Under the pieces are notes generated by a model, which saw nothing but the letters and a program-made list of their open reading frames with translations, had not been told where the DNA came from and ran no database searches. Made by a program: the position numbers and the translations under genes. From positions 50,517 to 114,516 of the forward strand of contig CAZVLU010000004.1 of the NCBI GenBank assembly GCA_964628235.1: a DNA stretch of 64,000 nucleotides, given 5' to 3'. This document shows positions 8,176-17,348 of this stretch, in pieces. Each line of letters begins with the position of its first letter. Within the stretch, counting starts at the first letter, position 1. This DNA is from CAMAVH01 sp964628235 (GTDB taxonomy: Bacteria > Pseudomonadota > Alphaproteobacteria > SMXQ01).

Positions 8176-8808
8176 TTACTTGGGGCCCGGTTGCGGAATG
8201 TTCATCACGCGCGTTACGAAAGCGGGCCGCGCTTTCAGGCGTTCGAACCAAGCCTCGACTTTGGGCAGATTCGGCTTAGGCACGGGGATCTCGTACCAGC
8301 GGTTGGCCATGATGCCGAGCGGGATGTCGCCCAGTGAAAATTCGCCGGCGACATAAGGACCCGGACCGAAGCTGGCTTCGAGGCGCTTCCACATCTGCGC
8401 GGCGCGGTCGCCGGCGGCGGCGATGGCGACCGGATCGCGGTCCTCGGGTCGCTTGCGCAGCACTTCGACGAAGATCGGATTCATCGCCGGCCCGAGCGTC
8501 GCCAACTGCCAATCCATCCATTTGTTCGCCGTCGCGCGGCCTTGCGGCGTGTTCGGCATCAGCCGGCCGCCGCCATGCGCCTCGTCGATGTAACGCAGGA
8601 TGGAATTGGATTCCCACAAAAGGAATTCGCCGTCTTGCAGGGTCGGGATCTGGCCGTTCGGATTCACCTGAAGATAGGCCGGGTCCTTGCTGTTGCGCGG
8701 CTGGGTGCCGCCGGTCAGATCGAATTCGAAGGGCACATCCAGCTCGTCGCAGGCCCAAGTCACCTTCTGGCAATTCGACGAATTCTCGTAGCCGAAGAGT
8801 TTGATCAT
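8176..8808 (-). CDS. Glutathione S-transferase family protein
   Basis: A 210-residue cytosolic GST-fold protein. Residues 1-80 form the thioredoxin-like domain, with the active-site region GYENSSNCQ (S10/S11/C13 candidates), the cis-proline strand NPNGQIPTL (49-57) and the glutathione-binding ES pair E66-S67 in WESNSILRYI. Residues 90-205 form the all-helical domain. ATG at 8808 is preceded by GGGGAAA. The upstream open frame to 9027 overlaps the divergent FAH gene and lacks a GST sequence, so it was not used. Substrate is unknown; the subfamily resembles small bacterial theta/nu-like GSTs. Confidence 0.88.
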   Translation of the reverse strand: MIKLFGYENSSNCQKVTWACDELDVPFEFDLTGGTQPRNSKDPAYLQVNPNGQIPTLQDGEFLLWESNSILRYIDEAHGGGRLMPNTPQGRATANKWMDWQLATLGPAMNPIFVEVLRKRPEDRDPVAIAAAGDRAAQMWKRLEASFGPGPYVAGEFSLGDIPLGIMANRWYEIPVPKPNLPKVEAWFERLKARPAFVTRVMNIPQPGPK

Positions 8809-8947
8809 GCCGTTTCCCCTGTTGTTATTGGCTTGGTAGCACGAGCGCCCTGGAGAAAAAAGCGCCCCTAGCCCCGGCTGGAACGGCGCACTAATCTGCC
8901 GCACCGCGCGCCGTTCCCCGCCCGCCTCTCCCAGCAGGACACCCCCC

Positions 8948-9625
8948 GTGACCGATTTCCTGTTCGATCCGCCGCCGACGCCGAGCCTGCCCGTGGCCGG
9001 CAGCGCCCAACGCTTCGCCGTGCGCACGATCTATGCCTTCAGCGGCACGTATGGCGAGAATCGGCCCGAGCCGGCGGTCTTCACCAAGGCGTCTTACACG
9101 CTGACGGCCAACGGCGCGTTCGTGCCCTTTCCGGCGCAGACGGCGCTGTTCGAGCCGGAGATCGAACTGGTCGTCGCCATCGGCGCTGAGGCGCGCAATC
9201 TGTCGACGGCCAAAATCGCGCGCGATGTCGTGTTGGGCTATGCCGTCGGCCTCGATCTGACGCGCCGCGACTTGCAGCGCGGCGCGCGCAACGCCGGCCA
9301 GCCGTGGGACTTGGCCAAGACCTTCGACGGCGCCTCGCCGGTCGCGACGCTGCACCGCGCCGCCGACGTCGGCCATCTCGAGCGTGGCGCGATCAGCCTC
9401 GACGTCAACGGCGTACCGGCGCAGAACGGCGATCTCGAACAGATGTCCTGGTCGCCGCTGCAGCAAGTGGCGCTGCTCTCGAAATATGTCACGCTGCAAC
9501 CGGGCGACTTGATCTTCACCGGAACGCCGAGCGGCGAAGTGCAGCTTCAGCGCGGCGACAGCCTGCTCGGCCGCATCGACGGCTTGACCGATTTGCGCGT
9601 CTCGATCGGCGCGCCGCAAACCTAA
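8948..9625 (+). CDS. Fumarylacetoacetate hydrolase (FAH) family protein
   Basis: Metal-dependent hydrolase or isomerase of the FAH fold, 225 residues. Metal ligands are visible as E71 and E73 in FEPEIELVVAIG and D103 in GYAVGLDLTRRDLQ; the C-terminal GDLIFTGTPSGE is the family signature. Members cleave or decarboxylate 2-oxo acids such as fumarylpyruvate or oxaloacetate; the actual substrate cannot be told. The start is GTG at 8948 with AGGA about nine bases ahead. It is divergent from the GST gene, a pairing found in maleylpyruvate/fumarylpyruvate catabolism, and 12 bases before xthA. Confidence 0.88.
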   Translation: MTDFLFDPPPTPSLPVAGSAQRFAVRTIYAFSGTYGENRPEPAVFTKASYTLTANGAFVPFPAQTALFEPEIELVVAIGAEARNLSTAKIARDVVLGYAVGLDLTRRDLQRGARNAGQPWDLAKTFDGASPVATLHRAADVGHLERGAISLDVNGVPAQNGDLEQMSWSPLQQVALLSKYVTLQPGDLIFTGTPSGEVQLQRGDSLLGRIDGLTDLRVSIGAPQT

Positions 9626-9637
9626 TCAGAGAGAGCC

Positions 9638-10432
9638 ATGCCGCTGCGCGTCGCCACCTGGAACGTCAATTCCGTCCGCCTTCGTCTGCCGCTCGTGCAA
9701 AAACTGATCGGCGAGGCGAAGATCGACATTCTCTGCCTGCAAGAGACCAAGGCGCAGCAGAGCGACTTTCCGTTCGACGGGCTCAAGGCGCTCGGCTTCA
9801 AGCATATCCATGCCCAAGGCCAAAAGAGCTACAACGGCACGGCGATTCTCTCGCGCCTGCCTTTCACGCCCGGCGACCAGACGCGCTGGTGCGACAAGGA
9901 CGATTGCCGCCACACCATCGCCGTGCTGGCCGACGGCACAGAAATTCATAATTTCTACGTGCCGGCCGGCGGCGACATTCCCGATCCGGCGCTCAACGTG
10001 AAGTTCGCCCATAAGCTGCGCTTCCTCGACGAAATGCGCGACTGGTTCGCCGCACGGTCGAACCCGAACAACAAAATGATCGTCGTCGGCGACCTCAATA
10101 TCGCGCCGCTCGAAGAGGACGTCTGGTCGCACAAGGCGCTGCTCAAAGTCGTCAGCCACACGCCGATCGAAGTGCAGAAATTCGGCGAGGTGCAACGCGC
10201 CCATCGCTTCATCGACGTCATGCGCAAATTCGTGCCGCCGAGCGAGAAACTCTACACTTGGTGGAGCTACCGCGCCGCCGATTGGGACGCCGCCGACAAG
10301 GGCCGCCGACTCGACCATGTCTGGGTCACCGGCGCGCTCGAAGACCGCCTGAAAGGCATGGAGGTGCTGCGCGCTGCGCGCGGCTGGGACCAGCCATCGG
10401 ACCATGTGCCGGTCGTGGTGACGCTGAAATGA
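9638..10432 (+). CDS. xthA: Exodeoxyribonuclease III
   Basis: AP endonuclease and 3'-5' exonuclease of base-excision repair, 264 residues. Motifs of the exonuclease III/EEP fold appear in order: WNVNS (8-12), LQETK with metal-binding E36, GDLNIAP with D152 and N154, RRLDHVWV, and the catalytic pair D255-H256 in PSDHVPVV. Length matches the family. The start is preceded by AGAGAG. It follows the FAH-family gene by 12 bases and may be co-transcribed with it. Confidence 0.95.
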   Translation: MPLRVATWNVNSVRLRLPLVQKLIGEAKIDILCLQETKAQQSDFPFDGLKALGFKHIHAQGQKSYNGTAILSRLPFTPGDQTRWCDKDDCRHTIAVLADGTEIHNFYVPAGGDIPDPALNVKFAHKLRFLDEMRDWFAARSNPNNKMIVVGDLNIAPLEEDVWSHKALLKVVSHTPIEVQKFGEVQRAHRFIDVMRKFVPPSEKLYTWWSYRAADWDAADKGRRLDHVWVTGALEDRLKGMEVLRAARGWDQPSDHVPVVVTLK

Positions 10433-10454
10433 CCTCACGGGGGCTCGTTCGCGC

Positions 10455-11432
10455 ATGAGCAGCCGCGTCCTCGCCGGCGCGGCGATCGCCGGCAAGATCG
10501 CCCTGACGGTCGCCCTGTTGTGGTGGCTGTCGACGCGCGTCGACATCGGCGACGCCCTCGCCGCGCTCGGCCGCTTCGATCCGCTCATCGTCGCCGCCGG
10601 CTTGGCGCTGGCGCTGCTGCAGGTCGGCCTCGCCAGTTGGCGCTTCGCGCTGGTCGTGCGCCTCTGCGGCGCGCGCATCGGCGTCGGCTTCGCGTTGCGC
10701 GCCACGTTGGTCGGCGGATTTTTCAGCCAGCTTCTCGTCACCTTCATCAGCGGCGACGCGATCCGCGCTTGGCTGCTGTCTCGGCGCGGCCTGGCCCTCG
10801 GACGCGCCTTGGAGGCGGTGCTGCTCGACCGCGTCATCGGCGTGATCGCGCTCGCGCTGTTGATTCTCGTCGGCTTCGCCGCCTTTCTCGACCTCCTGCC
10901 GAACGAGACGCTGCGCGCCAGCGCCGTCTTGCTGCTCGCCGCCGCCTGGGGCGCCGTGCTGGCGTTCTTGCTGCTCGGCCGGGCCGGCGGCTTGTGCCAC
11001 AGGCTGCTCGGCCGCTGGCCCTGGCTCGCTGGCCTGGCCTCGACCGGCCGGCATCTGTTCAGCGACAGCCGCGCCGCCTGGCTCGCGCTGGCGCTCGGCC
11101 TCGCCATTCACCTGTTGAGCGTCGCGATCTTCATCCTGCTGTTTCGTGGATTGGGGTTGCCGATCTCGCCGTGGCTCTGTCTCGTCGTCGTGCCGATGGT
11201 CATGCTGATCACCATGATCCCGCTGTCGATCGCCGGCTGGGGGCTGCGCGAAGGGGCGATGGTCGTCGCCTTCGCCGGCATGGACTTGCCCGACAGCGAC
11301 ATCCTCGGCGCGTCGATCGCGTTCGGCCTGATGATTCTGGCCGCGAGCTTGCCCGGCGCGGCGCTGTGGTTGAACAGCAAGCGGCCGCATAAGATTTGCG
11401 CGGGCGTCCATCCGGAAGCGTCAGGGTCGTGA
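10455..11432 (+). CDS. UPF0104/LPG-synthase-type integral membrane protein
   Basis: A 325-residue protein with about eight hydrophobic segments and the family signatures QLLVTFISGDAIRAWLL and PLSIAGWGLREGAMV, which place it in the lysylphosphatidylglycerol synthase transmembrane-region / UPF0104 family. Such proteins act as lipid-linked substrate flippases or in lipid and glycan export. Its stop codon overlaps the GTG start of the next gene (GTGA), so the two are translationally coupled. Neighbouring glycosyltransferases and methyltransferases suggest a role in surface-glycan or lipid assembly, but the substrate is unknown. Confidence 0.75.
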   Translation: MSSRVLAGAAIAGKIALTVALLWWLSTRVDIGDALAALGRFDPLIVAAGLALALLQVGLASWRFALVVRLCGARIGVGFALRATLVGGFFSQLLVTFISGDAIRAWLLSRRGLALGRALEAVLLDRVIGVIALALLILVGFAAFLDLLPNETLRASAVLLLAAAWGAVLAFLLLGRAGGLCHRLLGRWPWLAGLASTGRHLFSDSRAAWLALALGLAIHLLSVAIFILLFRGLGLPISPWLCLVVVPMVMLITMIPLSIAGWGLREGAMVVAFAGMDLPDSDILGASIAFGLMILAASLPGAALWLNSKRPHKICAGVHPEASGS

Positions 11433-13237
11433 AGCAACTCTCTCTCCGCGCAGCGCTCGCGCTCGCGGCCTTTGTCGCGCCGCTACTGGCCTCGCGCTAT
11501 GGCGGCGCGGCGCTCGGTCGCCCGCTGTTCGACGCGCCATGGCTGGCGTTGCAATTCGCCAACGTCATGGTCGGCGCCGCCTTGCTCGCGGCGATCATCG
11601 CTATCGGCCTGCGGCGGTTCCGCCCCGACGGGCGCGCCATGCCGGCCGAGATCGCGCTCGCGCTGTGCGGCGCCGCCTTCGGGCTGGCGCTCGCCCTGAA
11701 GATGGACAGCGGCGTCAGCAGCGACGTGCTGTTCTTCGGCCTGTTGCCGGCGTCCGACGCGCAAGGCTACTACGACGGCGCGATGCGCTATCTCGCCACC
11801 GGCCAGCTCAGCGAATGGACGACGCGGCGGCCCTTCACCACGATGCATCTGGCCGGCCTGTTTGACTTGACCGGCGACGGCCTGCGCCGGGCGCTCGCGC
11901 TGCTCAGCGCTGGCTGCATGGCGTCGGCGACGCTCGTCGCGTCGATCTTCTATTGCCGCTTCGGTTTCGCCGCCGCCGCCGCCGCCTTCGCCTCGCTGTT
12001 CGCCTTCATCCATCTGACGCTCGGCACGACCATGTCGGAAAATCTCGGCTTCGCGCTCGGTTGCGTCGCCTTCGTGATGCTCGTTGACGCGGCGATGTCC
12101 GGACGTCGGGCGCTGGCGCTCATCGGCCTTGCCGTCTTGAGCTGCGCTCTGGTCACGCGGGCCGGCGCGCTGTTCGTGCTGCCGGCGCTCGCCCTGTGGT
12201 GCGGCTGGCGCTTCCGAACGGCGGCGGGCGCATTGTCTTGGCGCATGGTCCTGTTCGGGCTGGGCGCCGGCGCTCTCGGCTTTATCGCCAACAAGCTATT
12301 GACCGGCTTCGCCGGCGCGCCCGGCCAGCTCGCCTTCAGCAATTTCAGCTTCGTGTTCTACGGCCTTGCCGTCGGCGGCGAAGTCTGGACGCGCTTTTTT
12401 GTCGATTTCCCGCAATATGGCGACATCAACATGGCGGAGGGCGTCAAGGCGGCGGCGGCCTACCATGCTGCCCTGGCGCATATCCAAGCGGCGCCCTTCG
12501 ATCTCATCAAGGGCGTGGCGGCACGCTACAACGATTTTCTGATCAATACCGGCTGGCATAAATATGTGCCGAACATGGCGTTGCGCGGCCTAATCCTATT
12601 GTTGGCGCTGATCGGCGTCGTCGCTTGCTGGCGCACGCGGACCGCCAATCTTTCGGCGCTGTTGCTGGCGGGGCTCGCCGGCATTCTGCTGTCGGTGCCA
12701 TTTCTCGGCGATGGCGGCAGCCGCGTCTTTGCCGCGACCCATGGCTTCAGCGCCGCCTTCGTCGCGGTCGGCGCTTATGTGATTCAGCGTTGGGCGACGC
12801 GGAGCGTTTTCGTCGCCGCAGCGACGCCGACTCATCAGCATCGCATGGCCGTCTTATTGAGCGGCCTGCTGATAGCCCCTTTGCTGCTTGGCTTGGCCGC
12901 TAAGCCGCGTGGCATGGCGAGCGCCGAGCTCGCCTGCCCCGACGGCGAGATTTTCGACGGCCGCATCGCCGGCGCGGTCACGATCTGCCCGGCGGATGCC
13001 GCTGATTGCGTCGGCCTGCGCGCCGCATCGCTGCGCGCCGGCAATATTTGGAAGGTGCCGATGATCGCCCAACTGGCGGATGGCGCGCCGGTGCAGGCCG
13101 CGCTCGCCGTCTCGCCGACGGCAAAGCCCTTGTGGCTGTCGGCGCCGCTGTCGGCCGCTTGGCCGCGTCAGCAGTCCAAATTCTGCGTAGGCCCGGTCAC
13201 GGAACCGCCAAGAATGGCGACGTACGGCGCGCCTTAA
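11429..13237 (+). CDS. Polytopic membrane protein, GT-C glycosyltransferase-like
   Basis: A 602-residue protein with roughly ten to twelve hydrophobic segments in the first 480 residues and a cysteine-containing hydrophilic C-terminal domain. The start is taken as GTG at 11429, overlapping the upstream stop (GTGA), rather than the TTG at 11396, which would give a 37-base overlap. The early extracytoplasmic loop SDAQGYYDGA followed by RRPFTTMHLAG resembles the acidic catalytic loop of polyprenyl-phosphate-dependent GT-C enzymes of the ArnT/PMT type. The overall fold fits; the enzymatic assignment is tentative. It converges on the FkbM gene four bases away. Confidence 0.5.
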   Translation: MKQLSLRAALALAAFVAPLLASRYGGAALGRPLFDAPWLALQFANVMVGAALLAAIIAIGLRRFRPDGRAMPAEIALALCGAAFGLALALKMDSGVSSDVLFFGLLPASDAQGYYDGAMRYLATGQLSEWTTRRPFTTMHLAGLFDLTGDGLRRALALLSAGCMASATLVASIFYCRFGFAAAAAAFASLFAFIHLTLGTTMSENLGFALGCVAFVMLVDAAMSGRRALALIGLAVLSCALVTRAGALFVLPALALWCGWRFRTAAGALSWRMVLFGLGAGALGFIANKLLTGFAGAPGQLAFSNFSFVFYGLAVGGEVWTRFFVDFPQYGDINMAEGVKAAAAYHAALAHIQAAPFDLIKGVAARYNDFLINTGWHKYVPNMALRGLILLLALIGVVACWRTRTANLSALLLAGLAGILLSVPFLGDGGSRVFAATHGFSAAFVAVGAYVIQRWATRSVFVAAATPTHQHRMAVLLSGLLIAPLLLGLAAKPRGMASAELACPDGEIFDGRIAGAVTICPADAADCVGLRAASLRAGNIWKVPMIAQLADGAPVQAALAVSPTAKPLWLSAPLSAAWPRQQSKFCVGPVTEPPRMATYGAP

Positions 13238-13241
13238 GGGG

Positions 13242-14087
13242 CTATGCGGGCGGCTTGGCGATCACGTTGATGCTTGCCGCATCGCCGATGAGCTTCGCCA
13301 GTTCAGCTGCGCTATATGGCAGCGCCGCTTCATCGCGCTCGCGGTAGAAGCGATAGCCGTTGGGCAGAAAATACGCGAGCAGCCGCTCGAGCGACGCGCC
13401 GCGTTCGGCCAGAACATAAGGCGCCAGCTCCATGACGAAGACCGGCCGCCGCTTTTGCAGCAGCGCGCTCGCCCCGGCGAGGATATCGCATTCGAAACCG
13501 TCGACATCGAGCTTGACCAGGGCGACAGGCGGATCGCCCGCGTCGGCAAGGATGCTGTCCAGGCTGCGCGTTTCGGCGCCCTGCGTGGTCATGGCCTGGC
13601 CGAGGTGCTTGGCATGCAGCGCCTCGCCGCCGGCCAGCGGCCAACTGGAATAGATCTCGCCGGCCGTCGGCGCGCCGTCGACCGCCGCGAGAAAGCATTG
13701 GCGCGCCGTCACGCGGCCAGCAATGTCGGGATTGAGCGCGAGATTGCGCTGCAGTTTTTCATAGGCGTAGCGCGTCGGCTCGAACGCGAAGACGCGGCCG
13801 GATGGTCCCGCCGCCTTGGCCAACTGCAGCGTATGCGCGCCGATATTCGCGCCGATATCGAGGACGAGATCGCCGGGACGAATGTGGCGCGCGCAAGCGG
13901 CGGCGGTGTCCGGCTCGAACTGGCCTTGCAGGAAGATGGCGAGGTCGATGCCTTCGGCGAGATCGAGGTCGTAGCGCACGCCGCGGCGCGCGACGACGGC
14001 GCGATCGGATTTGCCGAGCGCGCTGCGGCCAAGCTTGACGACATGATAGGCCAGCTTTGCGAGAGCGATTTTATGAGCGGTTTTCAT
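13242..14087 (-). CDS. FkbM family methyltransferase
   Basis: A 281-residue SAM-dependent O-methyltransferase. The SAM-binding loop reads VLDIGANIGAHTL, followed by the acidic FEPTRYAYEKL and the FkbM signature VKLDVDGFECDILAGA. Such enzymes commonly methylate sugar hydroxyls in surface polysaccharides or natural products. ATG at 14087 shares a base with the preceding TGA (TGATG), so it is the last gene of a translationally coupled three-gene unit with 14087-14839 and 14836-16272. Substrate is unknown. Confidence 0.85.
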   Translation of the reverse strand: MKTAHKIALAKLAYHVVKLGRSALGKSDRAVVARRGVRYDLDLAEGIDLAIFLQGQFEPDTAAACARHIRPGDLVLDIGANIGAHTLQLAKAAGPSGRVFAFEPTRYAYEKLQRNLALNPDIAGRVTARQCFLAAVDGAPTAGEIYSSWPLAGGEALHAKHLGQAMTTQGAETRSLDSILADAGDPPVALVKLDVDGFECDILAGASALLQKRRPVFVMELAPYVLAERGASLERLLAYFLPNGYRFYRERDEAALPYSAAELAKLIGDAASINVIAKPPA

Positions 14088-14839
14088 CAAAGTCGCTCCA
14101 GCACGAACATCGCGCGCAACGCCGCGAAGCGGTGGATCGCGTCCGGCAGCAAGGCTTCGGCGCGGCTTAGAACGTCGACCACCGGCCACGGCAAGCCGAT
14201 CTTTTGAAAGCCGCCGGTGGCGGCATAAGCCGCGATGCCGAACGGCTCGATATAGGCGAGCCGGAGCGGCGCATAAGCGGAGAGTTCGCTGCGCCGCGCC
14301 GTAAACAGCGTCCACGGGATCATGGCGTTGCCTTCCATCGCGCTTTTGCCGGGCGCGAAAGCCTGCGTCCACGGATCGGCGACGGGCCTGCAATCTTCAT
14401 GATGCAGATAGCGATAGAACAAGCGGCCGACCGGTCCCGTCCAGGGCTCGACCAGCACGAGCCGGCCGCCCGGCTGCAACACGCGGGCGATCTCGGACAG
14501 CGCGCGGCCCGGCCGCGCCAGGTGATGCAGCACGTCGACGGCGACGATGTTGGCGAACGCGCCGGCCGCGAACGGCATGTCATGCACGTCGCCCGGCACC
14601 ACGGCGGGATGGAAGGGCGCCACGTCGAGCCCGGTCATGCCAGGGTGATAATCGGCGAAGAAGCCCGGCCCGGCGCCGATCTCCAGCGTCGCGCCGGGAC
14701 GCAAGCGCGCGATGATGCGGTCGAAAATCTCGCGCTGATAATAGAGCCGCAGCGCGCGCTTTTTCTCCCAAGCGCGGCGGTGCGCCGCGAAGATGTCGCC
14801 GGCGCTCTGCACGCCGGCCTGTTGTCGAAGCTGCGTCAC
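14087..14839 (-). CDS. Class I SAM-dependent methyltransferase
   Basis: A 250-residue methyltransferase with motif I TLEIGAGPGFF, motif II GLDVAPFHP, and the Methyltransf_11-type sequence VAVDVLHHLARPGRALSEIARVL cut here to its core LHHLARP. The start is GTG at 14839, overlapping the stop of the upstream fusion gene by four bases (GTGA). It is the middle gene of the glycan-modification unit. It probably methylates a sugar or lipid-linked intermediate made by its neighbours; the substrate is not determinable. Confidence 0.82.
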   Translation of the reverse strand: MTQLRQQAGVQSAGDIFAAHRRAWEKKRALRLYYQREIFDRIIARLRPGATLEIGAGPGFFADYHPGMTGLDVAPFHPAVVPGDVHDMPFAAGAFANIVAVDVLHHLARPGRALSEIARVLQPGGRLVLVEPWTGPVGRLFYRYLHHEDCRPVADPWTQAFAPGKSAMEGNAMIPWTLFTARRSELSAYAPLRLAYIEPFGIAAYAATGGFQKIGLPWPVVDVLSRAEALLPDAIHRFAALRAMFVLERL

Positions 14840-16272
14840 GCGACCTTCATCTTGCGGAAGGCGAAGACGACCATGCGCAACAAAAGCCAGCCATGGCGGA
14901 AGCGCGAGATGTTGGTCTCGCCATAGGTGCGGTCGGCGTAGCGGATCGGCACCTCGACGACTTTCAAACTGAGCTTGGCGGCGCCGAAGATCAGGTCGAA
15001 ATCGCCGAACGGATCGAAATCGCCGAAATAGGCGCGGTTGGCGACGATCTGCTCATAGTCGCGCTTGCGCAGCACCTTGGTGCCGCACAGCGTGTCAGTG
15101 AGGCGCTGGTTGAGCAGCCAGGAAAAGATCGCCGCGAAGCCGCGGTTGGCCAAAAAGTTCAAGAAGCGCATGGCGCCTTTCTCGAACGGATAGACCAGCC
15201 GCGTGCCGTTGACGAACTCGCCTTTGCCCGAAGCGACGGCGGCGACGAACTTGGGCAAGGATTCCGGCGGCACGGTCAGATCGGCGTCGAGGATCATCAG
15301 CACCTCGCCCTCGGCGGCGGCGAAGCCCTTGCGCACGGCGTCGCCTTTGCCGCGGCCGTCCTGCTTCATCACGCGAATCGCATGATCCGGATAGGCCGCC
15401 TGCACGCGCAGACATTCCTCATAGGTGCCGTCGCTGCTGTTGCCCTCGACGAAAATGATCTCTTGCTTGGGACCGAGCCGCGGCGTGCGGGTCACGGCGG
15501 CCTCGATGTTGCCGCGCTCGTTGCGGCAAGGCACGACGACGCTGACCGACGGCGCATCGGGACTGATATGGCGCAACGAGCGGGCGACCACGTAATGGCG
15601 CAGGCACATATGGCGAATGAGCGGCAGCGCCGCGATCGACGCGTTGACCAGCCAGCCCAGGCCGAACAGGCGCTTGGGCACAAGCTGACGCCATTCGCGG
15701 CGCACCACGTCGAAATCGCCGAGATCGAGCAAGGCGGCCACGTCGTCGGCGCCGAACCAGTTCTGCTGCGGTTGCGGCATCTTGCCGCCGAATTTCTCCG
15801 CCAGCGTCATGATCGGTTCCCACAGCGGCGAATAGTAGGCACAGACGATGCGCGTTTCCGCGTGGCACACCTGGTGCAGCCGATCGAGCATCACCTGGCA
15901 ATCTTCAAGATTGCCCAGCGTATCCGACAGCACGACATAATCGAACGAGCCTTGCAGCGCGGCGATGGTGGCGTCGTCTTCGATGTCGCCGACGATGAAT
16001 TCGAAGGCCGGATAGGCGGCGCGCGCCGTGTCGATCATGCGTGGGCTGATGTCGATGCCGACGCCGTGGGCCGGGCGCAATTCGGCCAGCAGCTCGCCCG
16101 CGCCGCAGCCCAACTCAAGCACGCGTTTGCCTTGGGGAATCAGGAAACGCATATAGCGCCAATCGGACTCGTAGAAGAACCGATTCTTCTCGATCCATTC
16201 GGCGCGCGTCGACGCGATGGCGTCGAAATGCGCGCGGATGTCGTCTTTATGCTTGGACAAAAATTCCCCCAC
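14836..16272 (-). CDS. Bifunctional SAM methyltransferase / family 2 glycosyltransferase
   Basis: A 478-residue fusion. Residues about 1-230 are a class I methyltransferase (VLELGCGAGELL near 51-62, then GVGIDIS). Residues about 240-478 are a GT2 domain of the dolichyl-phosphate mannose/glucose synthase type: VSVVVPCRNERGNIEAAV, the nucleotide-binding DAD in ILDADLTVPPE, and the RYADRTYGETNI acceptor-side motif. The start is GTG at 16272 with GAGG ahead. Such fusions occur in polysaccharide loci and couple polyprenyl-phosphate sugar synthesis to methylation. It heads the coupled unit that continues with two more methyltransferases. Confidence 0.85.
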   Translation of the reverse strand: MGEFLSKHKDDIRAHFDAIASTRAEWIEKNRFFYESDWRYMRFLIPQGKRVLELGCGAGELLAELRPAHGVGIDISPRMIDTARAAYPAFEFIVGDIEDDATIAALQGSFDYVVLSDTLGNLEDCQVMLDRLHQVCHAETRIVCAYYSPLWEPIMTLAEKFGGKMPQPQQNWFGADDVAALLDLGDFDVVRREWRQLVPKRLFGLGWLVNASIAALPLIRHMCLRHYVVARSLRHISPDAPSVSVVVPCRNERGNIEAAVTRTPRLGPKQEIIFVEGNSSDGTYEECLRVQAAYPDHAIRVMKQDGRGKGDAVRKGFAAAEGEVLMILDADLTVPPESLPKFVAAVASGKGEFVNGTRLVYPFEKGAMRFLNFLANRGFAAIFSWLLNQRLTDTLCGTKVLRKRDYEQIVANRAYFGDFDPFGDFDLIFGAAKLSLKVVEVPIRYADRTYGETNISRFRHGWLLLRMVVFAFRKMKVA

Positions 16273-16353
16273 AACGCCGCCTCGGCGCGGGGGTAGATAT
16301 GGAAGAACTTGACGCCGCTGGCAACGGAGAAGCGCGGCTATTGCGCCGAACGC

Positions 16354-17061
16354 TTAAGGCGCGAGCCTGTAGCCGCCGCGTTCCGTCAGCAGAATCTCCG
16401 CCGCCGCCGGGTCGCGTTCGATCTTCTGCCGCAGGCGATAAATATGCGTCTCCAGCGTGTGCGTGGTGACGCCCGCGTTGTAGCCCCACACTTCGCCGAG
16501 CAGCGTGTCGCGCCCGACCACATGGTCCTTGGCGCGGTAGAGATATTTCAGGATCGCCGTTTCCTTCTCGGTCAGGCGCACCTTCTTCTTGCCCTCGTCG
16601 GCCTGCAGCAGCTTGGCCGAGGGCCGGAAGCTGTAAGGGCCGATGATGAAGACGGCGTCCTCGCTCTGTTCATGCGTGCGCAACTGGGCGCGCAGCCGCG
16701 CGAGCAACACGCCGAGGCGGAACGGCTTAGTGATGTAGTCGTTGGCGCCGGAATCGAGGCCCAAGATCGTGTCGGCTTCCGAATCGGCGCCGGTCAGCAT
16801 GACGATGGGGCATTTGACGCCGGAGCGGCGCATCAGCCGGCAGACCTCGCGGCCGTCCATGTCGGGCAGGCCGACATCGAGGATGATCGCGTCGAAATAG
16901 TCGGTCTTGACCACCTCGAGCGCCTTGGCCGCCGTATCGGCCTCGACGGTCTGAAATTCTTCGTGGAGCTGGAGTTGCTCGGCGAGCGTAGTGCGGAGGT
17001 CCTCATCGTCGTCGACGAGGAAAATGCGCTTGCCGGTCTTGCCGCCGTTGCTGTCGTTCAT
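16354..17061 (-). CDS. OmpR-family response regulator
   Basis: A 235-residue two-component transcription factor. The receiver domain (about 12-125) has acidic pocket D18-D19, phosphoacceptor D62 in IILDVGLPDMDG, T90 and K112 in the KPF motif. The C-terminal winged helix (about 140-235) carries LTEKETAILKYL and VWGYNAGVTTHTLETHIYRL, which is characteristic of OmpR/PhoB regulators. ATG at 17061 is the first position compatible with a receiver domain. No histidine kinase is adjacent, so it is an orphan by position. It resembles the alphaproteobacterial cell-envelope regulator CenR, but that assignment needs a tree. Confidence 0.88.
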   Translation of the reverse strand: MNDSNGGKTGKRIFLVDDDEDLRTTLAEQLQLHEEFQTVEADTAAKALEVVKTDYFDAIILDVGLPDMDGREVCRLMRRSGVKCPIVMLTGADSEADTILGLDSGANDYITKPFRLGVLLARLRAQLRTHEQSEDAVFIIGPYSFRPSAKLLQADEGKKKVRLTEKETAILKYLYRAKDHVVGRDTLLGEVWGYNAGVTTHTLETHIYRLRQKIERDPAAAEILLTERGGYRLAP

Positions 17062-17348
17062 GGCCTGGTGAATATAAATCAAACAAGGCTGGAATAAGGC
17101 GGCGCAGCATAGCCCAACGGACTTGCCGCGCAAGTCGGCCCGGCGAGCCGCAGGCTCCACCTTCCCACGCCTGCATACGGGCCGTTCGCCTTGGCGGATC
17201 AGTGGTTTAATGCGAGCCCCGGAGGATAGGCCAGGGGCTCTAGGGTGGTCAGCCGGACGGCCCCATGATAAGCAAGCTAGGCCGCTTCGGCGCGTTCGCT
17301 GATCGGCCCCTACCGGCTTTGCAGTTCGCGCCCCATATTCACGATCTC

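Noticed and set aside
9626..11107. 493-codon minus-strand frame over xthA and the membrane protein gene
   Set aside because: xthA carries all catalytic motifs on the + strand; the antisense frame is a GC artefact.
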